Shown here piece by piece: positions 1 through 7,098 of a stretch of DNA of 64,000 nucleotides (positions are counted from its first letter, which is position 1; every line of letters begins with the position of its first letter). The stretch is taken from positions 1-64,000 of the forward strand of contig JBHJGX010000069.1 of assembly GCA_050331395.1 (NCBI GenBank). Direction: 5' to 3'. A model generated the notes under the pieces. It was not told the origin of the DNA and made no database searches. It was given only the letters and a program-made list of their open reading frames with translations. Source of the stretch: Thermohalobaculum sp050331395. GTDB lineage: Bacteria > Pseudomonadota > Alphaproteobacteria > Rhodobacterales > Rhodobacteraceae. The position numbers were made by a program, and so were the translations under genes.

Positions 1-1406
1 CCGCGGCCGCCAACCGGGCCCGCGCCCGGGCCCCCGCGACCGCCAACCGGGCCGGCGCCCGGCCCCGCGCGTCCTCCGAGCGGACCCGCCCCGCTTTCGG
101 ACGCTTCGGCCCGGTCTGCGACAGCCGCCGCGATCCCTGCGGCCCGTTCCGAGACGGCTTCGGAGACGGCGGTCCGGTCGGCCTCGGACGCCTTCGCAGC
201 GACCGCTGCGGCGATGTCTCCGACCGAGATGCCTGGCGCAGCTTCGGCAAGATCGCGTGCGGTCGTTCCGCTCGGAGCCGCTTCGGCAAGGGCCGCCGCC
301 AGGGCGCCAGCGGGCGTGCCCGGCGGCGCCCGGTCGAGGACGCCTTGCACCGCCTCGGCCAGCGCTTTCGCCCGGGCCTCGCGGGCCGCGACTGCGGCCG
401 TGCGGGTCGCGACCGCCCTGCGAAGCGCCTCGACCGGGGCAAGGCTTGCCACCGGCGCGGTTCCGAGCCCGAGCCCACTCCGCCGGCCGAGCCCACCGGG
501 GCCGACCGCACCCACGGGGCCGCCGAAGACCGCCCGCTCTCCCGGCCGCGCGCCTTCCACGGCGAGCCCCGGCAGTCCGGAGACCACGGTTCTGCGGGGC
601 CCCGCTTCGGCGAACCCCTCGACCGAGAGCCGTCCGATCCCCGGGGCGAGCGGCGTCGCGAGATCCCGGCGCACCGTCTCAACCCGGAAGCTGCCCCCGG
701 TCTCGCGGCCGATGAGCGTGAGCGCCTCGCCGGGCGGAAGCAGGATGCCGGGTGCGGGATCGAGGCGTTGGCCGCCCAGCCGCCGACCCTCCGGATCGAC
801 CGAACCGGTGAGCGCCGACGGCCCGCTCGGAGCGGCCATGTCGATCGCGCTCGCGGCCACCGTCTCGCCGTTCCAGATGCCGCTGACCGAGACCCGCGCG
901 CCGAGCGGTAGGGCGCCGAGCCCGATCTCCCGGCCGGCCGCGTCGCGCACGGGGGCGTCCGCATCGACGCTCACCGGCACGCCGAGCACCCGAAGCCGCC
1001 CGGTCGCGAGGTCGATCATCGTCACCTGGCCGACAAGCGGGCGATAGCGCGCGATCCGCACCGCGCAAAGCGCGGAGCCTTCCTCGACGGCTTCGGCCAG
1101 GATCGTCTCGCCCGGGCGAAGCGCCGCGACCGGGGCCGGGCCTTCGACGCCCGCGACGGTCAGATCGGGTGCATGGCGGAGGTCGAGACCGTTCACCTGG
1201 AGGCGAGGGCCGTCCGAGACCCGGCCGAGAATGCCGGTGCCGCCGAAACCGCCATCGGTGTCGTCGTCGTCCGGATCGCCCGCGCGTGCGCAGACCGCAT
1301 CCGCCGCGGCGAGCGCCGGAGGCGGGGGGGGCGGTGTATCGCCTGCGCAGGCTGCGAGCGCGAGGACAACGGCCAGGAGGGCCAGGCGGCGGACGAGGGC
1401 GCTCAT
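1..1406 (-). CDS. DUF5666-type lipoprotein with Gly/Pro-rich repeat tail (partial, runs off left edge)
   Basis: The frame is open from an ATG at 1406 to base 1 with no stop, so the C-terminus lies outside the window. The N-terminus is a lipoprotein signal: a short basic start, a hydrophobic stretch and the lipobox LAAC, with the lipid-carrying Cys near residue 20. The next ~200 residues contain repeated beta-rich blocks of the DUF5666 style (GxVxxID, a 'VNGL/VLGV' strand, 'GARVSVSGIW', then an 'AxxI' strand). An Ala-rich helical part follows, and finally a low-complexity Gly/Pro/Arg tail with a 33-bp repeat. The start overlaps the stop of the upstream DUF6502-type gene (ATGA), implying translational coupling. 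It is probably exported and anchored to a membrane. The molecular role is unknown. The DUF5666 assignment rests on remembered motif pattern, not on a search. Confidence 0.75.
   Translation of the reverse strand, partial: MSALVRRLALLAVVLALAACAGDTPPPPPPALAAADAVCARAGDPDDDDTDGGFGGTGILGRVSDGPRLQVNGLDLRHAPDLTVAGVEGPAPVAALRPGETILAEAVEEGSALCAVRIARYRPLVGQVTMIDLATGRLRVLGVPVSVDADAPVRDAAGREIGLGALPLGARVSVSGIWNGETVAASAIDMAAPSGPSALTGSVDPEGRRLGGQRLDPAPGILLPPGEALTLIGRETGGSFRVETVRRDLATPLAPGIGRLSVEGFAEAGPRRTVVSGLPGLAVEGARPGERAVFGGPVGAVGPGGLGRRSGLGLGTAPVASLAPVEALRRAVATRTAAVAAREARAKALAEAVQGVLDRAPPGTPAGALAAALAEAAPSGTTARDLAEAAPGISVGDIAAAVAAKASEADRTAVSEAVSERAAGIAAAVADRAEASESGAGPLGGRAGPGAGPVGGRGGPGAGPVGGR
7..63. repeat. 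33-bp repeat in the lipoprotein tail
   Basis: The 14-bp core ccgccaaccgggcc occurs at 7-20 and again at 40-53, a period of exactly 33 bp (11 codons). In the minus-strand frame it encodes a Gly/Pro repeat with the core GPGAGPVGGRG. Only two copies are inside the window and the array may continue to the left. Confidence 0.6.
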
Positions 1407-2296
1407 TCGGCCTCCTTCGGGGTCGGATCCTCAGCGGGCGCCGCCGGCGCGCTGGTGTCGCGGTAAAAATACGCCCCGCAGCGGAAACGAAGCGTTGCCT
1501 CGGGCGTGCCGGCATCGCGGGCCTGGGCGGCCTGGGCGGCCTCGTTCAGCCGCGTGAGCGCCTCCTGCTGGAGCCCTGTCGCGAGCGTCTCCAGCGCATC
1601 GACCGAGGCCGGGGCGAGTTTGTTGTAATGCACGGCGCGTTCGTAGAACGGCCCGGCCGCGGGTGCCGCCATGAGGTTGGCCGCCGCTGCCGCCGCATGG
1701 TCGCCGAGGTTCGCGGCATAATAGCCGATCAAAAGGCTCTCGGACCGGCTGGGCACAAAGCTCTCCCCCGTGAGCGATACCATCTCCGTCTCGCGGTCGT
1801 GCACCACCATGCCGAGCCGAACAAGCTCGTCGAGGATCGTGCGCGGGTGGACGTCGCGCCCGACCGACTGGACGAGACCCTCGAAGGAGGGGGCATCGGG
1901 GCGGTCTTCGGCCGCGAGCCTGGGCAGGGCAGCCGGACGCTCTCCGTCGCGGAAGATCGGGTCGCTCTGCCAACGGGCGACGACCCGCGGCAACGGCCCC
2001 TGGCCTTCGGCGGGATCGGTGCGCGGCGTCTCCGAGCGATGCTGCCGGATGTCGCGGCGTTGCAGGCCCGTCAGTACGCTGATCCGACTGTCGGTCAGCC
2101 GGCGTCCGTCGATCCGGAAATGCGCCTCTGCCTCGTCGATAAAGAGCTCTTTCAGCATGGGGACAAGCTGCGGATAGGTCAGGCCGCGGGCGATCATCGC
2201 GCGCACGACGGGGCGCAGGATGCGGCGGATGGCGCGGTGGAACGGATCGGTGCTCACGGTCGGGGTCTCGGCATCATTTATGGGCAAATAGCCCAT
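1403..2296 (-). CDS. DUF6502-type protein, possible winged-helix DNA-binding protein
   Basis: 297 residues. The N-terminal ~110 residues read like a helix-turn-helix module: a helical 'AIRRILRPVVRAMIARGLTY' segment, 'PMLKELFIDEA', then 'RISVLTGLQRRDI', a turn-and-recognition-helix pattern. The C-terminal half is Ala-rich and helical, with no signal peptide or membrane span, so it is likely cytoplasmic. The pattern matches what I remember of DUF6502, which in Rhodobacterales often sits beside a DUF5666 lipoprotein, as here. The ATG at 2296 has a good AAGGA Shine-Dalgarno and lies inside a 17-bp palindrome, so whatever binds that site could also block translation. A weaker GTG candidate exists at 2257. 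Self-regulation through the palindromes is inference. Confidence 0.7.
   Translation of the reverse strand: MGYLPINDAETPTVSTDPFHRAIRRILRPVVRAMIARGLTYPQLVPMLKELFIDEAEAHFRIDGRRLTDSRISVLTGLQRRDIRQHRSETPRTDPAEGQGPLPRVVARWQSDPIFRDGERPAALPRLAAEDRPDAPSFEGLVQSVGRDVHPRTILDELVRLGMVVHDRETEMVSLTGESFVPSRSESLLIGYYAANLGDHAAAAAANLMAAPAAGPFYERAVHYNKLAPASVDALETLATGLQQEALTRLNEAAQAAQARDAGTPEATLRFRCGAYFYRDTSAPAAPAEDPTPKEAE
2280..2296. promoter_or_regulatory. Palindromic operator-like site, copy 1
   Basis: ATGGGCAAATAGCCCAT is a 17-bp inverted repeat with perfect 6-bp arms (ATGGGC/GCCCAT). It overlaps the start codon of the leftward DUF6502-type gene. A near-identical copy lies at 2339-2355, and a weaker copy (TGGCAAATACCA, 2324-2335) lies between them. 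The shared GCAAAT core sits at 2284, 2326 and 2343. Confidence 0.6.
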
Positions 2297-2338
2297 TCAA
2301 TCCTTGACCGCAATGGCGCGCCCTGGCAAATACCACGC

Positions 2339-2355
2339 ATGGGCAAATCGCCCAT
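2339..2355. promoter_or_regulatory. Palindromic operator-like site, copy 2
   Basis: ATGGGCAAATCGCCCAT differs from copy 1 by one base and has the same 6-bp arms. It lies 22 bp before the start of the rightward gene at 2378. Its position between divergent genes fits a shared operator for both. Confidence 0.6.
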
Positions 2356-2377
2356 ATCACGGAACAGGAGATCAGCC

Positions 2378-3094
2378 ATGCCGCGTTTTCTGAACGCTCG
2401 CCTGCCGAAGACGCCCTTCACGAGCCCCGAAGTCACCCTGGAGCCAATGGCCCAACTGACGTCGGTCGCGGCTCTCGACGAAACCGCAAGCCCGGTGGTC
2501 GGTCCCGTCCGCGCCGCGATCCAAGACCGCTGGGAGGCAAACGGCGACGAACCCGCGTTGCTCGGTAGAATCGGGTTTGAGGGCAGCGACCAACTCTTCG
2601 ATGTGATCGAAGCGATCCAGGACCGACTGGAAGAGGCAAAGCTCGCCAAGGACGCGCTCGCCGGGCTCGCGGGCGATCCGGACAAAGTGGAAGCCGTGGA
2701 CCTGGACGCATCGAGCGACTTCACCGTCGGCGCATCCGAGGATGGCGACGTGCTGCTCACCCGGCTGGGCCGCGAGGTCGAGCTCGACGGTGTGACCTTC
2801 GACGAGACGACCGACAGCTATGAAGAACTGGTCGCGCAGGCGCTCCTGCCGGTCTCGAAAGAGGCTCGCATGGAGGCCCGTCAGGAGAACCGTGCCGAGC
2901 TTGCCGCGCTCGCGGGCGACCCGGAACAGCTCGAAGCCGAGGATTTCGATGCGTCGCTCGATTACACGATCGACGATGCGGATGGTTTCGTCTTGATCAC
3001 CGTCCCAGTGGGCTCGCGTGAGACCAACATCCCCTTTAGCGAAGACACCGACACCTTCGTCGAGCTTGTTGAATTCGTCCAAGACCTGATCTGA
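2378..3094 (+). CDS. Acidic protein of unknown function with internal duplication
   Basis: 238 residues from an ATG preceded by AGGAG (2366-2370). An in-frame ATG at 2339 exists but lies inside the palindrome and has no ribosome site. I do not recognise the family. The second half holds two related ~60-residue units. Each opens with LAGDPxxxEA, continues with 'D(L/F)DASxD(F/Y)T', and ends in an acidic 'T(D/-)xxEELV / TFVELVEF' helix. The units are separated by a short charged linker. The protein is strongly acidic, has one Cys or fewer per unit, and no signal peptide or membrane span is evident, so it is probably cytoplasmic. It is divergent from the DUF6502-type gene and shares its palindromic control region, which suggests joint control. 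Confidence 0.75.
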   Translation: MPRFLNARLPKTPFTSPEVTLEPMAQLTSVAALDETASPVVGPVRAAIQDRWEANGDEPALLGRIGFEGSDQLFDVIEAIQDRLEEAKLAKDALAGLAGDPDKVEAVDLDASSDFTVGASEDGDVLLTRLGREVELDGVTFDETTDSYEELVAQALLPVSKEARMEARQENRAELAALAGDPEQLEAEDFDASLDYTIDDADGFVLITVPVGSRETNIPFSEDTDTFVELVEFVQDLI

Positions 3095-3256
3095 CGTCAT
3101 TGCCGGATGACGGAAGGCGCCCTCTGACCGGACTTGCCCCCGTCCGGTTTTCCCGCCCGCCTTCCGTCCGCCGGGCCCGCGGTGCCGTGTGTGTGGTTCT
3201 GCGGGCCCGGCCCCATTTGGCGCTCGATCGCCCCGGTCGGCCCCCCGTGAGCCGAT

Positions 3257-3306
3257 GTCAGGCCCCGTCAGGTACCGTAAGGTGCCGTCAGGCCCGGTCA
3301 GGGACA
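3257..3306. repeat. Five tandem decamers at the 3' end of the guanidinobutyrase gene
   Basis: Five consecutive 10-bp units start at 3257, 3267, 3277, 3287 and 3297. The shared pattern is GTCAGG followed by four variable bases; unit 3 reads GTAAGG. The last two units cover the final codons and stop of the minus-strand gene ending at 3288. The array may come from replication slippage. The rest of 3095-3256 shows no gene. Confidence 0.65.
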
Positions 3307-4226
3307 ATGCACAGCATCTCGTAAAGGAGGTTCGCGGCGACCAGGGCCGTATTCCCTGACGGATCGTAGGGCGGCGAGACCTCGACCAAATCTCCGCCGA
3401 TCAACCGACAGCCCGAGAGGCCGCGGACGATCTCGAGCCCCTGCCAGACGCTGAGCCCGCCGATCTCGACGGTGCCTGTCCCCGGGGCGAAGGCCGGGTC
3501 CAGACTGTCGATATCGAAGCTCAGATATACCGGCCAATCGCCCAGAGTTTCGCGGATTTCCGCCGCCAGCGGCGCCAGCGAGCGGTGCCAGCACGCCTCG
3601 GCCGGGACGACGCGGAACCCCTGGTCGCGACACCAATCGAAATCGCCCGGCCCATAGCCCGTGCCGCGCAGCCCGATTTGCCAGACCCGGTCGGGACGGA
3701 TCAGCCCCTCCTCGAGCGCCCGCCGAAAGGGTGTCCCGTGGGCGATTTCCTCGCCGAACATCCGATCGTTCACATCCGCATGCGCATCCACATGCACAAG
3801 CGCGACGGGGCCGTGCACTTTGGCCATCGCCCGCAGAATCGGCAGCGTCAGCGTGTGGTCCCCGCCGAGCGCAAGCGGCGTCGCGCCTGCGCCGAGGATC
3901 GCATCGAAAGCGGTCTCGATGATCCCGACACTTTTTTTCAGATCGAAGGTGTTGATCGCCACATCGCCGATATCGGCGACTTGGAGGCGTTCGAAAGGTG
4001 CCGATCCGGTCGCCATGTTGTAGGGTCTGAGCATGCAACTCTCGGCCCGGATTTGTCGGGGCCCGTGTCGCGTTCCGGACCGGTTCGAGGTGCCTATGTC
4101 CATGGGAACGCCCACGAAACAGGCGTCGAGCCCGTCCGCCGTCGGCTGGCTCGGCAGCCGCATCATCGTGGCGGGGCCGGCGAAGCGCGGCATTTCGTTG
4201 CCACCGAGTGGCTGGTTGTAGGGCAT
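3288..4226 (-). CDS. gbuA: Guanidinobutyrase / agmatinase-family ureohydrolase
   Basis: 312 residues, full length for the arginase/agmatinase family. It hydrolyses a guanidino compound to urea and an amine or amino acid using two Mn(II) ions in the cytoplasm. Metal-ligand motifs are intact: GGDHT, DAHAD, and the SFDIDSLDPA block. The N-terminus 'NQPLGGNEMPRF', the 'SGTRHGPRQIRAES' block and the C-terminal 'VEVSPPYDPSGNT' closely match Pseudomonas GbuA as I remember it. I therefore favour 4-guanidinobutyrate over agmatine, but the motifs do not settle substrate. The ATG has a strong GGGAGG ribosome site. It is transcribed away from the capsule locus and its tail carries a tandem decamer repeat. 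Confidence 0.88.
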   Translation of the reverse strand: MPYNQPLGGNEMPRFAGPATMMRLPSQPTADGLDACFVGVPMDIGTSNRSGTRHGPRQIRAESCMLRPYNMATGSAPFERLQVADIGDVAINTFDLKKSVGIIETAFDAILGAGATPLALGGDHTLTLPILRAMAKVHGPVALVHVDAHADVNDRMFGEEIAHGTPFRRALEEGLIRPDRVWQIGLRGTGYGPGDFDWCRDQGFRVVPAEACWHRSLAPLAAEIRETLGDWPVYLSFDIDSLDPAFAPGTGTVEIGGLSVWQGLEIVRGLSGCRLIGGDLVEVSPPYDPSGNTALVAANLLYEMLCIVPDRA

Positions 4227-4295
4227 CGGCGCCTCCCTTTCGGCGCTGAGAATGGCGTCGGGGTCGGGCGGCGTCCAGCCCGGCGGATACGGGGT

Positions 4296-4308
4296 GTTAA
4301 CCTTAACC
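4296..4308. promoter_or_regulatory. Double TTAACC motif before the capsule export genes
   Basis: GTTAACCTTAACC lies between the divergent gbuA (start 4226) and kpsT (start 4364) and holds two direct TTAACC copies. TTAA/GTTAAC half-sites are typical of the alphaproteobacterial response regulator CtrA. Similar motifs recur upstream of other genes in this locus. Binding is inferred only. Confidence 0.4.
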
Positions 4309-4363
4309 GGCCATAACCCGCCCCGTGGCGCGACCGAAGTCGCGACCCCAAGGCGGCGGGGCG

Positions 4364-5017
4364 ATGATTACTTTGCAGAATGTGTACAAGGCGTATCGCA
4401 CCGGCGGCCGACCCCGTGTCGTGCTCGATGACGTGACTGCGGTTTTCGAGGACGGGGTGAATTACGGGCTTCTCGGCGTGAACGGCGCGGGGAAGTCCTC
4501 GACGCTCCGGTTGATCGCGGGAATCGAGCTGCCGAATGCAGGTCGGATCCGCCGCACCCGGCGCGTCTCCTGGCCACTCGGCTTTGCCAGCGGCTTTCAC
4601 CCGGGCATGACCGGCTCGGAGAATGTACGCTTTGTCGCAAGGGTTTACGGGGAGGAGCCCGGCCGTATCGCCCGCTTCGTCGATGAGTTCGCAGAGATCG
4701 GCGACTATATGCGCCGGCCGGTGCGCAGCTATTCCTCGGGCATGATGGCGCGCCTCGCCTTCGGACTTTCGATGGCGATCGCCTTCGATTGCTACCTGAT
4801 CGATGAGATCACCGCAGTCGGCGATGCGAGATTTCAGGCGCGCTGCCAAGCGGCCTTCGATGCGCGCAGGGCCGATGCGGACCTGATCGTGGTCAGCCAC
4901 TCCATGGAGACGATTTCGCGATACTGCGACCGGGGGGCGCTCATCGCGGATGGCCGGCTCACCCTCTTCCCCACGGTCGATCAGGCGATCGGCGCGTATC
5001 TCCGGATGAACCGGTAA
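4364..5017 (+). CDS. kpsT: Capsule export ABC transporter ATP-binding protein (KpsT/BexA/CtrD type)
   Basis: 217 residues from ATG 4364 (MITLQNVYKAYRT), the usual KpsT start. An upstream GTG at 4325 would add a 13-residue tail unlike the family. It powers export of capsular polysaccharide through the KpsM channel. The Walker A motif GVNGAGKS is at 38-45. The signature region reads YSSGMMAR, the degenerate form seen in capsule exporters, and Walker B is 'CYLIDEI'. The length fits KpsT/BexA. It is followed after 4 bp by kpsE and then kpsM, the standard export set. Confidence 0.92.
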   Translation: MITLQNVYKAYRTGGRPRVVLDDVTAVFEDGVNYGLLGVNGAGKSSTLRLIAGIELPNAGRIRRTRRVSWPLGFASGFHPGMTGSENVRFVARVYGEEPGRIARFVDEFAEIGDYMRRPVRSYSSGMMARLAFGLSMAIAFDCYLIDEITAVGDARFQARCQAAFDARRADADLIVVSHSMETISRYCDRGALIADGRLTLFPTVDQAIGAYLRMNR

Positions 5018-5021
5018 CGCC

Positions 5022-6311
5022 ATGGATCACCGGCCGTCTCGACAGCTGTTCGCCCACTCCCGAACGGTTCCCGCACCCGGCGCCGTGGCCGAGGCGCTTG
5101 CCCGGTCGGCGGCAAAAACGCAGTTCTACAATAGGCGACGGCGGTTCGATGTCGGCATTTCCGAGCGTCGGCGAAACCGAGCTGTCCGCCGATTTACCGG
5201 GGCGAGCTTTGTTCTTTTTGTGCTCGTGCCCGGGATCCTCGCTGCGTTTTATTGGGGGAGGATCGCCGAAGACCAATACGTATCCGAAGCGCGGTTCCTT
5301 CTGCGCCTGAACGAGGCCGAAGCCGTCGACCGCATCGGCCGGCTGAGCGGTCTGCCCTCGATCGAGATGGCGCGCGACACGCAAGTCATCGCCGACTATT
5401 TGCATTCAGCCGCTCTTGTCTCGAACTTGACTGAGGGGCATGGGCTTCGTCAGGCCGTGTCCGGCCCTTGGCCCGATCTCGCCGCGCCCGAGACCTGGAT
5501 CGCCTCGGACTGGCCCGCGCGGCTGCCGACGGATGCATCGACCGAAGATCTGGTCGAACATTGGCGGGCGATCACGGATATCGAGCTCGAATTACCCGCC
5601 GGCATCCTCGTCTTCGAACTCAGGGCCTTTACGCCAGAGGAGGCGGAGGCGCTCGCCCGCGCCTCGATATCGGCAGCGCGGGCGCTGGTCCTCGAGATGA
5701 ACGCACGGGTCTGGGCCGATGCGACGGGCAAGGCCGAGGATCTCTTCGCGCAGGCGGCCGACAGTCTTGCGGCGATCCAAGCCGAGCTTGCCGAGGCTCG
5801 AAATGCGGCCGGGATCCTCGATTTGGAAACGGCCAATAGCGAAATCGCCACACTCTCGGGCGCGTTAAGCGCCGAACTCGTGGGCTTGGAACAAGACTAT
5901 GCCGCCAAGGCGCAGCACCTGGCGCCAAGCTCCGCCCAGATGCGCGCGCTTCGCCAGCGGATCGAGACGACGCGCGCCCAGCTTGGCGATCTCGAGCGCG
6001 AGGCCGTGGCGCCGCCTTCGGCGCGAGCCGGCGAAAGCCTCGCGGACGTCATGGCCCGCTTTGCAGAGATCGAAGTCGAACGCGACTTTGCCGAGCGTCA
6101 GTTTCTTGCCGCCGCGGAAAAGCTCGAGCAGGTCCGCCAGGCGAGCCAAGCGCAGATGCTTTATCTCGACGTGTTCGTCGAGCCGACACGCCCGGAAGAG
6201 GCATCGTATCCCAACCGCGCTGGTTCGATTGCCGCGGTTTGCGTCGTCGCCCTGCTGGTTTGGATAAGCGGCATCGGGCTCTTCACGTCGATCCGGAACC
6301 ACATCGCATGA
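5022..6311 (+). CDS. kpsE: Capsule export inner-membrane adaptor (KpsE/BexC/CtrB type), copy 1
   Basis: 429 residues. It is a polysaccharide co-polymerase-type protein that links the KpsMT transporter to the outer-membrane export channel. A basic cytoplasmic N-terminus is followed by a membrane span near 58-77. 'AEDQYVSEARFLLR', the conserved block just after the first span, comes next. The periplasmic part is long and coiled-coil rich (about 220-380), and a second span lies near 400-422. It starts 4 bp after kpsT, and its stop overlaps the kpsM start (ATGA), so the three are co-translated. A second KpsE-type gene is at 9299-10564. Confidence 0.9.
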   Translation: MDHRPSRQLFAHSRTVPAPGAVAEALARSAAKTQFYNRRRRFDVGISERRRNRAVRRFTGASFVLFVLVPGILAAFYWGRIAEDQYVSEARFLLRLNEAEAVDRIGRLSGLPSIEMARDTQVIADYLHSAALVSNLTEGHGLRQAVSGPWPDLAAPETWIASDWPARLPTDASTEDLVEHWRAITDIELELPAGILVFELRAFTPEEAEALARASISAARALVLEMNARVWADATGKAEDLFAQAADSLAAIQAELAEARNAAGILDLETANSEIATLSGALSAELVGLEQDYAAKAQHLAPSSAQMRALRQRIETTRAQLGDLEREAVAPPSARAGESLADVMARFAEIEVERDFAERQFLAAAEKLEQVRQASQAQMLYLDVFVEPTRPEEASYPNRAGSIAAVCVVALLVWISGIGLFTSIRNHIA

Positions 6312-7087
6312 GCCGGGGCGCAGCCATACTCGCAACGGTCAGGGCGATCCGTGCCGTGATGCTGCGCGACATACGCACGCGTTTTTTCAACCATGGGCTC
6401 GGATATCTCGTGGCAATCGCCTGGCCGCTCGCGCACATCCTTGTGCTTCTTGGGTTTTATACGCTGCTCGGCCGAATGGTTCCGTATGGCGACAGCGCTG
6501 CGGTGTTCTTCGGCGCCGCGCTCGTGCCATTCATGGCTTGGAATTATCTCTCGCGTTTCATCATGCTATCGCTCGTGATGAACCGGGCGTTGCTTGCCTT
6601 TCCGGCGGTCAAGCTCCTCGACGTGCTCTTCGGGCGCGCTCTGCTCGAGGTGCTCGCAAGTTGTGCAATGCTGGGAGTGCTGCTCGGTCTCGCGCTCCTT
6701 CTCGGGATCGAGGCGCGGCCGCACGATCCGACCGACGCGGCCGCTGCCTTCGGTGCGGCGCTCGCTCTCGGTCTTGGCATGGGTATGGTCAGTGCGGTTG
6801 TCGCCCTTCTGATGCCCGGATGGGTGACGATCTATACGCTCTGTGTGATCTTGTTCTATTTACTCTCGGGTATTCTGTTCGTGCCAGCAGCTTTGCCCGT
6901 ACAGATGTCCGACTGGCTGGTTTGGGTTCCGACATTACACCTCGTCGAATGGATGCGGGCTGCGTTTATCGAAGGATACCCTGAGAGGCTCCTCGATCGC
7001 GGTTACGTTCTCGGTTGGGCCGTGGTCTCGATTTTCGCGGGGCTCGTGCTTGAACGCGCGTTCCGTGGCCGACTTCTCGGCGGCTGA
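6308..7087 (+). CDS. kpsM: Capsule export ABC transporter permease (KpsM/BexB/CtrC type)
   Basis: 259 residues from the ATG that overlaps the kpsE stop. An in-frame ATG at 6239 lies deep in kpsE and is not credible. The family signature 'ATVRAIRAVMLRDIRTRF' opens the protein. About six hydrophobic spans follow, with 'FFGAALVPFMAWNY' and 'HLVEWMRAAFIEGY' near the C-terminus, all typical of KpsM. It forms the inner-membrane channel for lipid-linked polysaccharide together with KpsT. Confidence 0.92.
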   Translation: MSRGAAILATVRAIRAVMLRDIRTRFFNHGLGYLVAIAWPLAHILVLLGFYTLLGRMVPYGDSAAVFFGAALVPFMAWNYLSRFIMLSLVMNRALLAFPAVKLLDVLFGRALLEVLASCAMLGVLLGLALLLGIEARPHDPTDAAAAFGAALALGLGMGMVSAVVALLMPGWVTIYTLCVILFYLLSGILFVPAALPVQMSDWLVWVPTLHLVEWMRAAFIEGYPERLLDRGYVLGWAVVSIFAGLVLERAFRGRLLGG

Positions 7088-7098
7088 ACGGAGGCTCC

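Noticed and set aside
1169..2377. Possible 400-residue N-terminal extension of the acidic protein
   Set aside because: It runs antisense through two coupled genes; the AGGAG site marks 2378 as the start.
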